Shown: positions 25,530-37,489 of the stretch, piece by piece
Layout of the letters: each line of letters starts with the position of its first letter
Numbering within the stretch: the stretch's first letter is position 1
Assembly: GCA_963281155.1 (NCBI GenBank)
Contig: CAUJLY010000006.1
Coordinates: 1,550,001-1,614,000 of the forward strand
Length of the DNA stretch: 64,000 bases
Direction: 5' to 3'
Source of the DNA: Rhabditophanes sp. KR3021
Taxonomy: Eukaryota > Nematoda > Chromadorea > Rhabditida > Alloionematidae
The notes under the pieces: model-generated
The model's input: only the letters and a program-made list of their open reading frames with translations
Database searches by the model: none
Told to the model about the DNA's origin: nothing
Program-made: the position numbers and the translations under genes

Positions 25530-28360
25530 CTATAAGTTAATATTGTTTTCAGGTATGTTGAGAGCCTTAAGGATAAGATCCAAGCAAATGTCTGAGCCAC
25601 GTTTACATTCAGGGGATACGAGAGTAAAGTTAAGAAAGCCATGAGATAAATTATCCAACAGTTTGACACATTTAACTGGCCCACCAGCTAAGCGTACTTT
25701 TTTTGCGAAGGCAATAGTGTCATCTAAAAGGGGATCAAGATGACATGCAACAAAGTACATTGGAGGAAGGTTGCGAAGTTCTTCATCTGATGCGTACAAA
25801 GGAGAAATTTCTGGTGAACGTGGAATTTTCAATTTAAGTAGTTCATCTAAATTTGAACGTTTACATTCTGCTTCTTTCAATTGAATTTCGGCCGACATTT
25901 GAGGGGTCATCGTGGCAGCTCTGCTTAATTTTTGCTTGTCTCCTGATCCAATTGGTTGTTTCTCCGATTCGAACCATTCTGTAATGTTATCCATCGCATA
26001 GTTGGCAGCCATTGAAGCTGTGTGTGCAAGAGATTGGCTTAATGTTCTTTTCTTGGGAATGATTGTGTTATCGTTAACTTCATTTCCTTTGATGGCGGGT
26101 GTTTGTCTGATACCGGTAATATTGTTTTCTGAAATCGACCCAGCAGAAACTCTTGTTGTGGCAGTAATTTGTTTGTTGAACATCTGAACGGAGTGGTCGG
26201 AATCATTAAAAGGATCATCTTCGTTGTTGCTTTCATGAACAGTAATTTCGTTGTTTTGAAAGGGAGTTGAAGAGATTGAGGAAAGAAAGCCTGTTGTAGC
26301 ACTCTTTGTCAGAGTTTTTTTGGGATGTACCCCGTTTTGCTTGGCTTCCGGCGCAATGGTCCTGAAACATTATAAATAAATCATCAAGATATTGTAATTA
26401 CTTACATACTAGTCAACTCATTAACTTTAAAGAAGTCAACTAACGATTGATCGAAATTCTCTAAAGAAAGCACAATACTATCTGGATCTCCCCCAACTTG
26501 AACATTTTGAGTTCTATTAAAAGCTGAGCCGTCTAGTTCATCGTCAATAAATGTTGCAGACGCCATATCCTGAGTATCATCAATTGGGATTGTTTCGTTT
26601 GAAATGCCCGAGTCGGACTCTTGATTTTCTGAGTCAGTAATCTGTTCGGATTGGTCCGCAATATTTGAAATATTGTAAAAAGCTACGACATTGTCTGAGG
26701 AAGAATCGAATTTAAAAATGTTCCCAATTTGACCATTCTTAACCTCATCGAAATACTCTAATAATGATTTATGACCATTCGAGTTCCCAGGTGGCACATC
26801 TTGCTCTTGTTGCTTGTCTGATTCCGTAAAGATATCCGTATGAAGGGGAAGCTTGTTGGCATCTAAGTCTCCCATTGTATAAGCAGCCAAACATCTCAGC
26901 AAAACTCCCATATGAAGTAATGGATCCATAAAACTAAGCAAGCGTGATGGGGAAGGCAAATACTGAAACAAGTATGGAGTATAAATGGGCACAATTCCAT
27001 CTGGCATCCTTTTGACATTAAGCTTAATGAGGCGAAGAGCGACAGACGTACATAAATTGCCCCCTGCTGAGTCTCCCACAAAACAAATCTTTTCTCCAGT
27101 CCATCCAAATTTTTCAGGGTAATTCAACATATACGCATAACTGTACAAAACTTCCTCCGTTGGTCTTGGGTACGCATTTTCGGGAGCTAATGAGTAGTCG
27201 ATGGCAGCAATTGGGATGTTTGATTGTTTCGCCCAAGCCCTAAGGTAACATTCATGCGATTTGGAAGATGTAGCGACGTAACCGCCACCATGGCAATGCA
27301 CGATTAAGTATGGCGATAATGGTTGCTTGTTACCAATACCAACCCCACTTAAATGATACCTATGAACAGAAGACAAAATTCTAACTTTGACAGGTCTGAA
27401 CCCAGTATGAGCCGTTGGTTCTGGAATATAAACTCGTCCACCATCTTTAGTCTCCAATGGAAGGGGACCATGTGATCCAATCTCACGGACTTCGCAGATT
27501 GCCATTGCACTTCCCATCCATTTGGGGTATGTTCCAAGTTCGGGTAAATTCCAGAATCCTTTGCAAAACTCTAAGTCTGCTTCCCTGGTAATTTTGATGA
27601 TCCTAGAAGCTCTTTCTTCAGGTGACAGTATGAACTTGGCAGAATTGATAATTGACCCAATAGGACCACTTCCTTTTTCCCACGACAAACTGTATGTGGC
27701 AAGAAAAATGCCAATGACTTTGAACATTTTACTTATTGAAGGACAAAATTGAAATCCAAGTGGTCTAGAATAGAAACAAGATGCATCTAACGACTCAATG
27801 CCTTTGAAAACACCAAAATAAGGTGTGTAATCTTCTTTGTCGATTGGAGGAAAGAGGCTGTCGTTGGTGTCGTAAGGAATACTCCCGATTAGTTGTTGTG
27901 ACGCCAATATCCAAAATCTCAGTACAGCCATATAATTTTCGACTTCTTTGCAATAAAAAGACACTCTAAACATGATACTGCTTTTGGTGAGTGAGCACGA
28001 TCTAAGGACTGAGATGATATGCAAGACCACGGTATCGCAAACACACACCAATGACCTAAACCCATTACCAGGCGTATTTTCATCAAAATCGAAGTTCGGG
28101 GCAAAGTGGTTCATTTTGGTCAGTAATTCGTATGCCATTTCAGAATACTCCACTATTTCTTTACATGATGCCACAAGTCTCTTCGAGTATAGGTTGGTAT
28201 TGTCGGCAGAGAATTGATCAATTGTTTGGGAGCATAACTAAACAGAAACCATCAAAAATACGTTTAAAAGTAATGATGACAAATGACTTACTTGTTGAAT
28301 TAGTTTAAACACTGCTTCTCTATTGACTGTCAAACGAGGTTGATTCATTCCAGACAGCAT
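25530..28360 (-). CDS. hosl-1: Hormone-sensitive lipase
   Basis: Cytosolic/lipid-droplet acylglycerol lipase releasing stored fatty acids. Three exons, 28360-28292, 28237-26406 and 26361-25530, join in phase to about 910 residues. A helical N-terminal HSL domain (residues 1-300) is followed by the alpha/beta-hydrolase fold: the HCHGGGYV oxyanion motif near 340, the nucleophile elbow GDSAGGN (Ser) near 415, catalytic Asp in LDPLLDD near 843-848 and His in SHGFL near 874. About 350 residues of acidic and Ser/Thr-rich sequence are inserted between the elbow and the Asp, where vertebrate HSL carries its phosphorylated regulatory module. An AACCTAG acceptor-like site precedes the ATG by 6 bases. 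The catalytic set is complete. In C. elegans the orthologue is hosl-1. Confidence 0.95.
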
Positions 28361-28930
28361 TTGATTCTAGGTTAAATTGTAAGAACTGCAAATGAGTTGC
28401 TCCTAAATAATAAAAGGGATTATTTAATGACATAACAAATATTAAAATGACAGCGTGGACAATCAACCCAAAATGGTTTAAAGAGCTCAGTACTGTCATC
28501 CTATCCCAGAATGTTTTGGAAAGGCGTTCCTTCCCAAATTAAGTTGATGAAACAAGGGCAGAATAATGGTGACGACAAATATTACACTTATAAAGTAACT
28601 ATACTCGCCGACAATGACAACTAATAATAATATTTTGAATGAAAATGAAATTATTGTAAATATGTATTTTAGGGAATAAATAAACACCTGTTGTAGTAAT
28701 TTTCTATTTACTATAAAGATATAAACAAAGTTTATCTGATTAAAAGACTCGAGTATTAGTTAGTAAATAGAAAACAATATATTAAAAATGATATAATTTT
28801 TAACTAAATCAGCTTAAAGACACAATCATTGCCATACTTTTTGCTAGAGTTCCCAATTAAGATTAGGGCCAATATGTCGGGAAACTTGAGTGGCGATCTG
28901 CAGGAAGTTTAGGTCAGGGCTGGGATTGAA
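28361..28930. other. Intergenic upstream of hormone-sensitive lipase
   Basis: Presumed lipase promoter region, AT-rich, with no recognised gene. A 63-codon minus frame (28496-28687) is hydrophobic and low-complexity and is probably chance. Confidence 0.45.
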
Positions 28931-28934
28931 CTAA

Positions 28935-29068
28935 TCACCGGACTTCCGTGAAGTCTAAGATGTTTATTTCATTATCCACACATTCTCTAATTAGAGACTC
29001 CTCAAAACATTTGCTCAGTGAGCGGCAGTTAAAGGAGCCGATACCTACCTTTTGTCCCATATTAGTCA
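28935..29068 (-). mobile_element. Remnant of a non-LTR retrotransposon endonuclease
   Basis: On the minus strand an ATG-initiated frame (ATG at 29068) reads about 44 codons to a stop at about 28938. It contains GIGSFNCRSLSK, then INILDFTEVR. This matches the start of the APE-type endonuclease of LINE ORF2 proteins, where 'IGTWNVRxL' is followed about 30 residues later by 'iDILgLxEvR'. A stop follows immediately where the conserved Trp would be, and I could not follow the rest of the polyprotein downstream. No reverse transcriptase is visible. I read this as a short decayed piece of a LINE. A chance match is possible because only the N-terminus is present. Confidence 0.5.
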
Positions 29069-29711
29069 TTATTTTTTAAAAACAAAATAATAATAACATA
29101 TATGTTAAGACAGGAGATGCCAAAGTTAGATAAAGGATGTAGGAATAGAGCAAAATGTTAGACTGATTTCGTGACCCAAATCACACGTATAAATATATAG
29201 AAAGCACAGTAAAATATGAATATAATATATAAAATAAAATAATAGTAGATCACATTAAGGTGCAATCTATATTCAAATTATGAACATGCAACAATCACTA
29301 CCTTTTCAATCCCATACCTCTGAACCAATTTTTGCATTTTTAGCATAACTAGTTGTCCAGCAGAGGAACACCTGAAGTTGATTGCTTTTGACTTGTAATA
29401 GCCGAATTGAGTCGTGGCAAACCGTGGACGTTACAATGTTAACACCATTCTCGACTACCTAAAACCTTTCTTGATATCGCGCCTTGCATGTCAGTGTTTT
29501 GCGATGTTCATCTATCATTATAGCAGATATAGAACATTCCTTGGTGGGATTGTAGACCACTAATAAAAAGTTTACTTAATTCAATGAAACAAATGATGAA
29601 GGATACAAAAGAGTTTATTAAACACTTTATTTAATTTACTATCAAAATTTATGAGACAATAGTTTATAAAGTGTTAATAAAAGTGGAAGGAATCATATAA
29701 GGATATGGCAA
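29069..29711. other. Intergenic, possible further repeat debris
   Basis: A slightly less AT-rich stretch at 29290-29540. A 48-codon minus frame contains GQLVMLKMQKLVQRYGIEKVV and looks protein-like, but is unassigned and sits upstream of the LINE remnant. It may be more transposon debris. Confidence 0.3.
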
Positions 29712-29957
29712 TTATTTGTTTGAATCACGTCTGCTGAAGATCAAATGAAAGTCAAACAGGAACTGGAGGTTGTAAATGAAATTCTTTCCAACTAAGGGAA
29801 TGGCATGTTCGCTTTTGACTCTGTTCATCATGAAATCGGACAGATTATCTATGGCCAGGAAGACGTCATCTCTAAAGCCGTCAACCAATGCATCTCCAAT
29901 AAATGGTTTGGAAATGTTGGCGGAAGAAGCATTTTGATCGGGGAAGTTTGTAAACAT
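29712..29957 (-). CDS. Possible small protein of unknown function
   Basis: An ATG-initiated frame of 81 codons ending LIFSRRDSNK. It is not strongly hydrophobic, has no signal peptide and matches nothing I know. Composition (GDALVDGFRDDVFLAIDNLSDFM) looks more protein-like than typical AT-rich chance frames in this window. It could be a real short gene, one exon of a larger one, or part of the repeat debris next to it. Confidence 0.25.
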   Translation of the reverse strand: MFTNFPDQNASSANISKPFIGDALVDGFRDDVFLAIDNLSDFMMNRVKSEHAIPLVGKNFIYNLQFLFDFHLIFSRRDSNK

Positions 29958-30237
29958 TTTATTTTAATTTAAATTCATGCATGTTTCTGATTTAGTTAGA
30001 ACTATGTTATGTGATACAGCTCATATCGTACTTCATCCCGTTTTTGTGAGTTTTGATGGAAATGGTGAAATGTAGAGTTTAATATGGATACACTTATTAA
30101 ATTATAATCAAGTATAAAAATGAAAGCAATTATAAAAAGAAATTTTATTAAAATATAGATCCCATTGTATTGTATTTTAACAGTTCAACAAATATATTAT
30201 ATTATAAAAATGTTATATGGATGTGATGCAATTCTTT

Positions 30238-30630
30238 TTATTGAGTCTTTTTGTGCCTCTGATTCAACTTATATATTCTTTTAATATCTTTAGGCAATTG
30301 GTATTTTACAGGTTTCGTACTTAAGCATTGCTTTCTATGATTAAGAGAAGGATTAACAAATAAACTTAAGTTTAAACTTACTAGCATCTTAGAATAAACA
30401 TCGTTTAAACTATCAACGTATTCCCTGGAACAAACATATTCCGTATTGTTAAGGTACAGTTGTTTTGAAAGCTTTTTATTAAAATTAAATTGAGACTTTT
30501 GGAGAAGTTCAATTTCTGGTCTAACTGTACTTCTTTTTTTCCATCCATCAGAAAAAGTCATTTGGCTAGATGTCAAAGTCGACAAACAAATCAAAGCAAT
30601 AGTAAAAAATAACATCATTTTAAAAGCCAT
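30238..30630 (-). CDS. nlp-47: AKH/GnRH-like neuropeptide precursor (NLP-47 type)
   Basis: Single-exon precursor of about 130 residues; I start at the ATG at 30630 (MAFKMM), since the frame upstream opens only with TTG. A 22-residue signal peptide ends in TLTSS and is followed at once by QMTFSDGW and then the tribasic site KKR. This layout, with the hormone directly behind the signal peptide, is that of adipokinetic hormone/GnRH precursors; the C. elegans member NLP-47 begins QMTFTDQW. Gln1 should cyclise to pyroglutamate. No Gly precedes the basic site, so the usual amidation signal is absent. The remaining 95 residues contain just two cysteines (in EYVCSREY and KQCLST), as expected for the associated peptide. 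The hormone would signal through a GnRH/AKH-type receptor. Confidence 0.88.
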   Translation of the reverse strand: MAFKMMLFFTIALICLSTLTSSQMTFSDGWKKRSTVRPEIELLQKSQFNFNKKLSKQLYLNNTEYVCSREYVDSLNDVYSKMLVSLNLSLFVNPSLNHRKQCLSTKPVKYQLPKDIKRIYKLNQRHKKTQ

Positions 30631-31242
30631 CTTCAAACAGACCTCTCTGAAACTTGGTTTAAAATGAATTTTTTACAAAATTATTCCCTTTAAACATGAA
30701 TTAAAATTGCCAGCCTCTTTTTGATGCTTTAATTTATTATTATTATGCTAAGTTTATTATAACGATATAAAGCTATGTATTTGTCAAGAAAAAGAAAAGT
30801 CTCTTTAACTGTTTGTTTAAAAATAGACTCTATTAAATTGTATTTATTGCATGACTTGCATCTTTGACTGATTCAAGAGATATATGCTAAATGATAGTAC
30901 CCTATATTAGATATCACTAAAGAGGTTAATAAAAGAGAACTACAGTGATGACGTTACATTCCAAGATATATCTAGGATTCTTCGTATTGAATGTCATATT
31001 TATTGTTTTATCTGTGATTAGTAATTCGAGTAAAAATAATTATATTCAAATATTTGGAGGATTATATTAAGTTATTACAATATAAATGAATATTTATTAA
31101 TGTTACCAACACAAATCAAATAAATAAAACGGCAAGAAATTTTGAATAGAATTCGATTAATTAAATAACATCCCCATAACTATATTTGCCAAAACAAAAC
31201 TGTGAAAACATTATGTAAATATGATTGCTATAACACACATAT
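30631..31242. other. Intergenic upstream of the AKH-like gene
   Basis: About 0.6 kb of AT-rich sequence with the presumed neuropeptide promoter and the MTM-5 3' end. No other feature recognised. Confidence 0.5.
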
Positions 31243-34200
31243 TTACACCCTATCTTCTTCAACTTCGTTCATTTCTTTTTGAGAGAGCTGAATGTCATAT
31301 TGGTGTCCATGAATTAAATAATCCTCCGCATAAAAAGACCAGATAGTTATGTTTTCGGGACCAATTGCTGGATTTAATACTTTATCTAGGGTGGGAAGGT
31401 ATTGCGAATTGAGGAAATATGTTGATTTGCTCCGAATCATGTCGATTTCTTTCCAAATGGAACGAGTATAAAATTCATCTTCTAATTTGTCGTTTGGCAC
31501 TTTGTCTTCCAGGGCAAGTCGTTCAAATTCGGAATTTAACAAGAAATTGACATAATAACTTGATGTTGAATGGTAAGCCAAGAATCTAAGATAAAAGTCA
31601 TTCATTTCAAAGGCTGTCGGAAATTGCCTGCACAACTGATTGACAACATCCAGAAACATCGTAAACATCGGTGCGATGCCACTGGAACGTGAATCAGTTG
31701 AATGATTCAAGCGGTACGAAAACCTATGGCCAAATGAAAGCCATTCCTTCTCGATTAATATTTGAAAGCCAGCAAACGTTCTGTAAAATGGATCCAGCAA
31801 CAGTTGAGTCAATGAAGAAATTTGGCAAGTTGCATCACTTCCATCTTCAATACATAAAGCAATTGAAGCATTTTGACTTTCAATTAGATTTCCAATTGTT
31901 GAGGATAGAGTCAGCAAATTTAAGATAGATGCTATCCATTCAGAGTCATAAATTTCGGCAACAGTCGATGAATGTTGAATTAGCACGCCATTTTGCACAT
32001 TGATGTTTGGAGTAGGAACTAAAGTATTATCATTATTATGAATAATATTTCCTTGTGTTATCAGTTTCAAAAAGCGTTTGAAACACAATTTGACGTTATG
32101 GGTCGTTGGATAAGATATGGGAACAAACCCGCATTGCCGATCTAATTTGATTGACTTGGCCTGGGACTTTTCGCCAAAAATGTACAACACATACTTTGAC
32201 TGTAATGACACACCTTCCTCCTCATACCCATTTGTTTTGGATGTTTTTTGGCGAGTAGGTGTGGAATAATTTGCATAATGATTAGTTGTGCCGTTATCTA
32301 AAAGCGTTGATGCTCTTTTTTTGGAATCTGTCAATTTAGAGTTACTCCTTCCACCAAGTGTTCTCAGTAAATTAGTTGCAAAGCTAGTCGTGCTTGTTCC
32401 ATTCCTTCGAATACTTTCGGGACTTTTTATGGCCAGTGAGGTGTGGTTTGCCGAGTTAACGGAATTTCTGGACAATTCATCGGATGTTAAGGATGTAAAT
32501 GAGGAGGCATTTAGCATTTGAGAGGTTTCGGATAAAGGGGCTAATTTAATTAATGCAACCATATACTCAGAAAATATGTCACTGCTCGTACTAAAGTTTG
32601 ACGAGGCAAATGTTGCATTTGATTGGTCAGAATGACGGGACTCCTCATCATCTTCAAGAATGTCTAATTGTAATTTTGAATGAGCGCCGTCTAATGTTTT
32701 GGATTTCATTTGAACAACCTTTGATAATTTATTTGATTGCTTCTTTAATTTTGAGGCGACTGTAAGATTCATGAATTCACTGCCTCTTGCAATATAAGCT
32801 CCCCTTTCATTCTTCCATGTGATTACGGGGAAGCGGTTGTTTCTAAATGCTTTGCAAATTTTAGGCAAAACATTTTCTGATATGGTGATGGGCAAAAGGA
32901 TAAAAGCTGGGTAAGATTTAATCAAATCATATTGATTGTTAACGAATGAAATGTGATATCGTGGTGCAAGTTTGTGGTCATTGTAAAATAATCTTTCATA
33001 ATCGGCCAAGTAATGATATAATATCCCATTATATGCCATATCGAAAATTGGAGCTAGGGAATTTGAACTTAGATTGGTGAAATCAAGGTAATCATTGGAT
33101 GGCAGATTTCGATTCAAGGTACCAACAATACTCGTTCCATCTAACATCAATCCCGCCTTGTTGAGACTTCCTTTGGAATATTTGGAAGGCGAATTAGGGC
33201 CTGATAGTAATTTTTTCTTTTTCATTCCGGTTAACTTTAACGTTCCTTTGACTAATGTTTTTTGAAAGCCCTTTATCCCTTCGTATTTTGACTTCTTGTT
33301 TATTTTGTTTGGATCCTCAATTAGATACGGAGTTATTGCTTGGAAAGCAAACAAGGAGTTGCTTGCTTGTGAATTCCAACGCTGTGCTGATACTGTTGCA
33401 ACAAAGAAAGTTATGACGTCTATTTGTACATCTTCATCAAAAGCAAGTCTCATTAAATCAAAATTAACTGATATAAAACAAACACCGTCGTGTAGTTTGT
33501 TAGCCACTTGAGGAGCGATATTAAACGCCAACGCTTCATTTACCACATCTTGAGTGAGGATGAGCTTATCTTTGATAAGTGACATTACTGGAATTGAATG
33601 GAAGATAACCTTTTCACAGCAAAGAGGATTGCAACTTTTCCCTTTGAAAATTAAACGGTAATTGGTGAGAAAGACGGCTCCTTCTGCTGGTAGTGGATAA
33701 GTACTTTTGTCCGAAGTGCTTTTACTCTTCACATACTTGTTGTCATTCAACAAGTAGCAACGAACAGCCTCAAACACGATCTTTTCACCTGCACATAAAA
33801 TGGGCTTCAATATCTTTGCAGATAGTCTCCTACTTTCGTTGTAAACTTGTTCTAGGTTATCCATATGCAAGGCAACAAATGCTGGTATATCTTTCTCCAG
33901 CCTCTTAATACTTAATTGTGGCAAACTGGCAACAGCGCAAATCCTATCAATCATACTTGATATCCACCGAACAGTTTCTTTCCCTATGCTTTCTGCATTA
34001 CTTGTTTCAATATATCCATTTTCTTTTCCTTCGTTCAAATTTGATTGATCATCGTGGTTATCACCACCCTGCCTTTCCAAATGTTGGATATTTACACGTA
34101 TTAGACGAGATGCATCAAGTGGAACCTTCATATACGTCATTAGGTTAATGTAATGTTTGGCCTGACCATAAATTATGGCTTCTTCTTCAAGCTTTAACTG

Positions 34201-36574
34201 TTTTATGTCTTCGTCACTTAATTTCAAGTTTTGTTTCAATCTTGTGGCGATAACCTCCATTGCTGTTGGTTTTTCAAATAATGTCCAAGTGTCCACACAG
34301 TTTTGAATTGAAAAAGGACAGCCGGCATCATTTTTCAAGGAATTGGTCATACTTTCATTCATGGAAACATCCATTTCAACTTGCTTAGAGATGTAAAGTC
34401 GCCTCAACTGTTGGTGCACATCATGAAAGAAGGCAATTTCCCAAAACCTCTGGTTGTTCCATACAGCATGATTTTGAAGACAAGTGTAAGCAAACTGAAC
34501 TTCTCCGCCACTTAATTTCCTGCAGTAAATATTGCCCAAATAAAGCATAGCATAAGCAATACCATGCTCATCTTCACTCCCCTCATACTTTAAAGCACAA
34601 TTGATGAGCTTTAAAACTAAATCAAATTGCTGGGGATTCATTGTCGCTTTGTTGATGGGTTGTAAATTTGTCCAGAGCATTTGGCAAAGAGTAACTCTGG
34701 TGGATGTAGTATTTAGAGATAATTCAACTTGGCTCATTATTCTTCTTGCATCCGACAACTTGCCCTCAAAAATTAGATCGAGAGATCGTTTTAATACTTC
34801 TATGTTACCCGCATTTGCTTGCTTGCGTTCTTCGAATATTCGTAGCGAACACTTTTCAGGAACATTTTGCTTTGTAGTACTGATTCGATAGTTTATACTT
34901 GTTTGACTAATATTTGTGTCAACTTTTTCACTTATTTCTTTATCTAATACCAGACTATTAATCTTTTTTACTTCTTTTACAGTGGCTCCAAAGTGTGGGG
35001 AAGTTACCAAGGAGGCAACGCTCGAGGAAAACCCATCCATCTCATTCTCTACTAATTCACAGTAAATTGTATTCAGATCCTTTTGCAACCCAGCTTTATT
35101 TAAGGGAACATTCTTTGAGACGGAGTCAAATTTAGTCACTAAGCTGTCAAACAAGTCCATATTTCGGTAAGGAATTCCCCTGTCATTGATGAATGATTGA
35201 AACATCGGCGATGACACTAAATCATGCATCAACTTTGAATCATCCATTTCCCGAATTCCCAAGAAGGCTGTTTTATGAAAGGTAACAAGGGGACTTTCAT
35301 AAAATCGAATCAATTGCAGACAACTTCTGTACCCATATAGGATGTCAATGAAAAAACGCATAAAACAGGCTCTTAACTTTAGATCTAAGCTTTTTGGAGT
35401 ACTCAAAGGGGGAACACCTTCCTGAAGAGCATCATCTGCGTACTCAATCAAGGGGTTCCATGTCACTTCAAGCATGTACTTTAATCTTGAATAATATGGG
35501 TCTGGTATTGGGTTGTTGGAAGTTTGCTGGTGTGTAACCAGCTTTCCGTCATCCAAATCAATAATGCAAACATCCTCGATGTCTTCTATCCGATCAGCCA
35601 AACTTGAATGCACGCCAACTATGTAGGGGGTGGGACTTTCTAAGATTGTTAAAGCCATTTCCGGCAAGATTGGAATGTATGGATAACTATAATTCATTGG
35701 ATAAATCATACACCTCAAAGCATAACAGGCATCACTTAATCTGTTCAACGATTCCGAAACAAAGATAATTCTTTTGTCATTCAAGATATTTACAAATATT
35801 TCGAGGATATTGCTAATTGTTCCTACATTTGCCATTAAAGTATAAATTCTCTTGCCGGTCAAAGGCAATGAAAACCATTTGGTAACCACAAATGAGAAGT
35901 CTCCTAACCCATGGGGTATTGTAATAGGATCTTTTCTTCCAAAATGCACAGGAATGTCCGCTAACACAACACTTATCATGTTCTCGACACTTTCCGAATA
36001 CTCACACAAACCCTTGTAGATGTGGTTCAGAAAATTCTATAACAAAAAATGTAAATGTAAACAAAAGAAACGATGTGACTATTAAGCATACCCTAAAAAA
36101 GTCGAAATTCGGTATTCGGGACAAAATGACATAAATTTTGGGCTGCAACAAAGTATCTTTGGAATGATAGAGTGAATCATCAACTAAGTTCTCCCCACTT
36201 TTTTTTGCTTCAACTTTTTGTTGGGTCAAGAGACAGCATGCGTATTGATAGTTACCCTTTTCATCTGTTAAAGTACAAACATAAAAGGAAGGTTTCTTGG
36301 GTTCGGTAGTGTAGCACCTTGATGTTGGAAGACAAACCTAAATGCACAAGAATAGATAAGAAGTCCCTCAATTAAACATACATTTTCTAAGCCAAGAGGC
36401 AAAGGAAAGTCGAGCCAGTTTTGCTTTGGAAAGGTTTCTTCTTTACCACTAAAGATTCCTTGTTGTGAGCCTATTAAAAAGAAATGAAAAAAGTTTAATT
36501 TTAAATTTACCTTCCTCATAGATGTATTCGTATGAAATAATAGCAAAGTAATCAGCCAGCCGGCATACCTGCAT
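31243..36574 (-). CDS. mtm-5: SET-binding factor / MTM-5 pseudophosphatase (DENN-GRAM-myotubularin)
   Basis: Four exons, 36574-36511, 36470-36382, 36337-36092 and a 4.8 kb exon 36036-31243, join in phase to about 1,730 residues. The protein begins MQVCRLADYFAII, the typical SBF start, with uDENN and DENN modules (residues 1-400), an SBF2 segment, a GRAM domain near 840-950 (LPAEGAVFLTNYRLIFKG), then a myotubularin domain. The active-site loop reads CIEDGSDATCQ instead of HCSDGWDRTAQ, so the catalytic Cys and Arg are Ile and Ala: an inactive phosphatase, as in SBF1/MTMR13. Such proteins bind and regulate active MTMR2-type phosphatases and act in endosomal phosphoinositide traffic. The C-terminal PH domain of vertebrate SBF1 is not seen; the chain stops soon after the myotubularin domain. 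Confidence 0.95.
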
Positions 36575-37489
36575 TTTCCAGTAGTCGAACTATTTGGATA
36601 GAAGCAAACGTTGATTTAGTGGCTAAAATAATCAATCAATTTACTTGATAGTGGCAAACTAGGAAAGATAAGAATAAAACGAGGAGTGGAATGACACGCA
36701 CCAGTGGCTAATTTTAGATCGCAAAAATGATTAGAATATGTCCCAAGTTCGCCAAAATAGTTTTAAAAAGAGAAATGTTAGTGGACATTGGTATTGTGTG
36801 TCTATGAATTTATTGGTCAAAGGTATATAAACAAAAAAGCAGTAACATGACATAAAAAAGGAGCAGAGTATCAAAAAGTAATGTCAGACCCAACACACAT
36901 AAAACAGGCAACAATTTGATAGATAAAATTATGATAAAATAAATAATTATTTGGCTGGTAATAACCATTATTATCTCAAGGTAATATGTCAGAGGAATTA
37001 TAAAATAATTATTTGCTCTAAATAATGGATTTTAAAGTAAATATAATAGATAGAGTCATCCATATATTTAATAATAATTTTAAAATAACAGCCAATACTT
37101 AAATGTTCACTAACCCTAAAATCAATTTTTCGGGACAGCTATTAAATGATACTATAAGGATGGATATAAGTCATGAAAAATTAAATTAATTTAACAGTTG
37201 TTATTTAGGAAACCGGTTTATATTATATTACAATCGTGAAATGATGTAAACTAATATTGTATTATACTCTTTTGAATATCTTTGAATAGACGTTTTTAAT
37301 TAGAATAGATGATCTTGTAAAGTGCTTTATCCTCAGAAACTATTTTGAATTGTATTTGACAATGGTAAAAGAATTTTGTTTAGTAAATGGGGTACATCAA
37401 ATATTATTATCAAAAGTAAAGAACAAAAAATGACTACAGTTTGACAGTTAATGTGTATAGTGTTTAAAATGATAAGATAAAGGAAAAGC
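36575..37489. other. Intergenic between mtm-5 and the PMP70 gene
   Basis: AT-rich spacer of 0.9 kb. It should hold the mtm-5 promoter and the 3' end of the ABC transporter gene. Nothing else recognised. Confidence 0.5.

Noticed and set aside
28900..28970. GGGATTGAAC plus a GACTTC/GAAGTC hairpin resembling a tRNA on the minus strand
   Set aside because: The T-arm and acceptor stem do not pair and the same bases read as a LINE endonuclease fragment on the minus strand.
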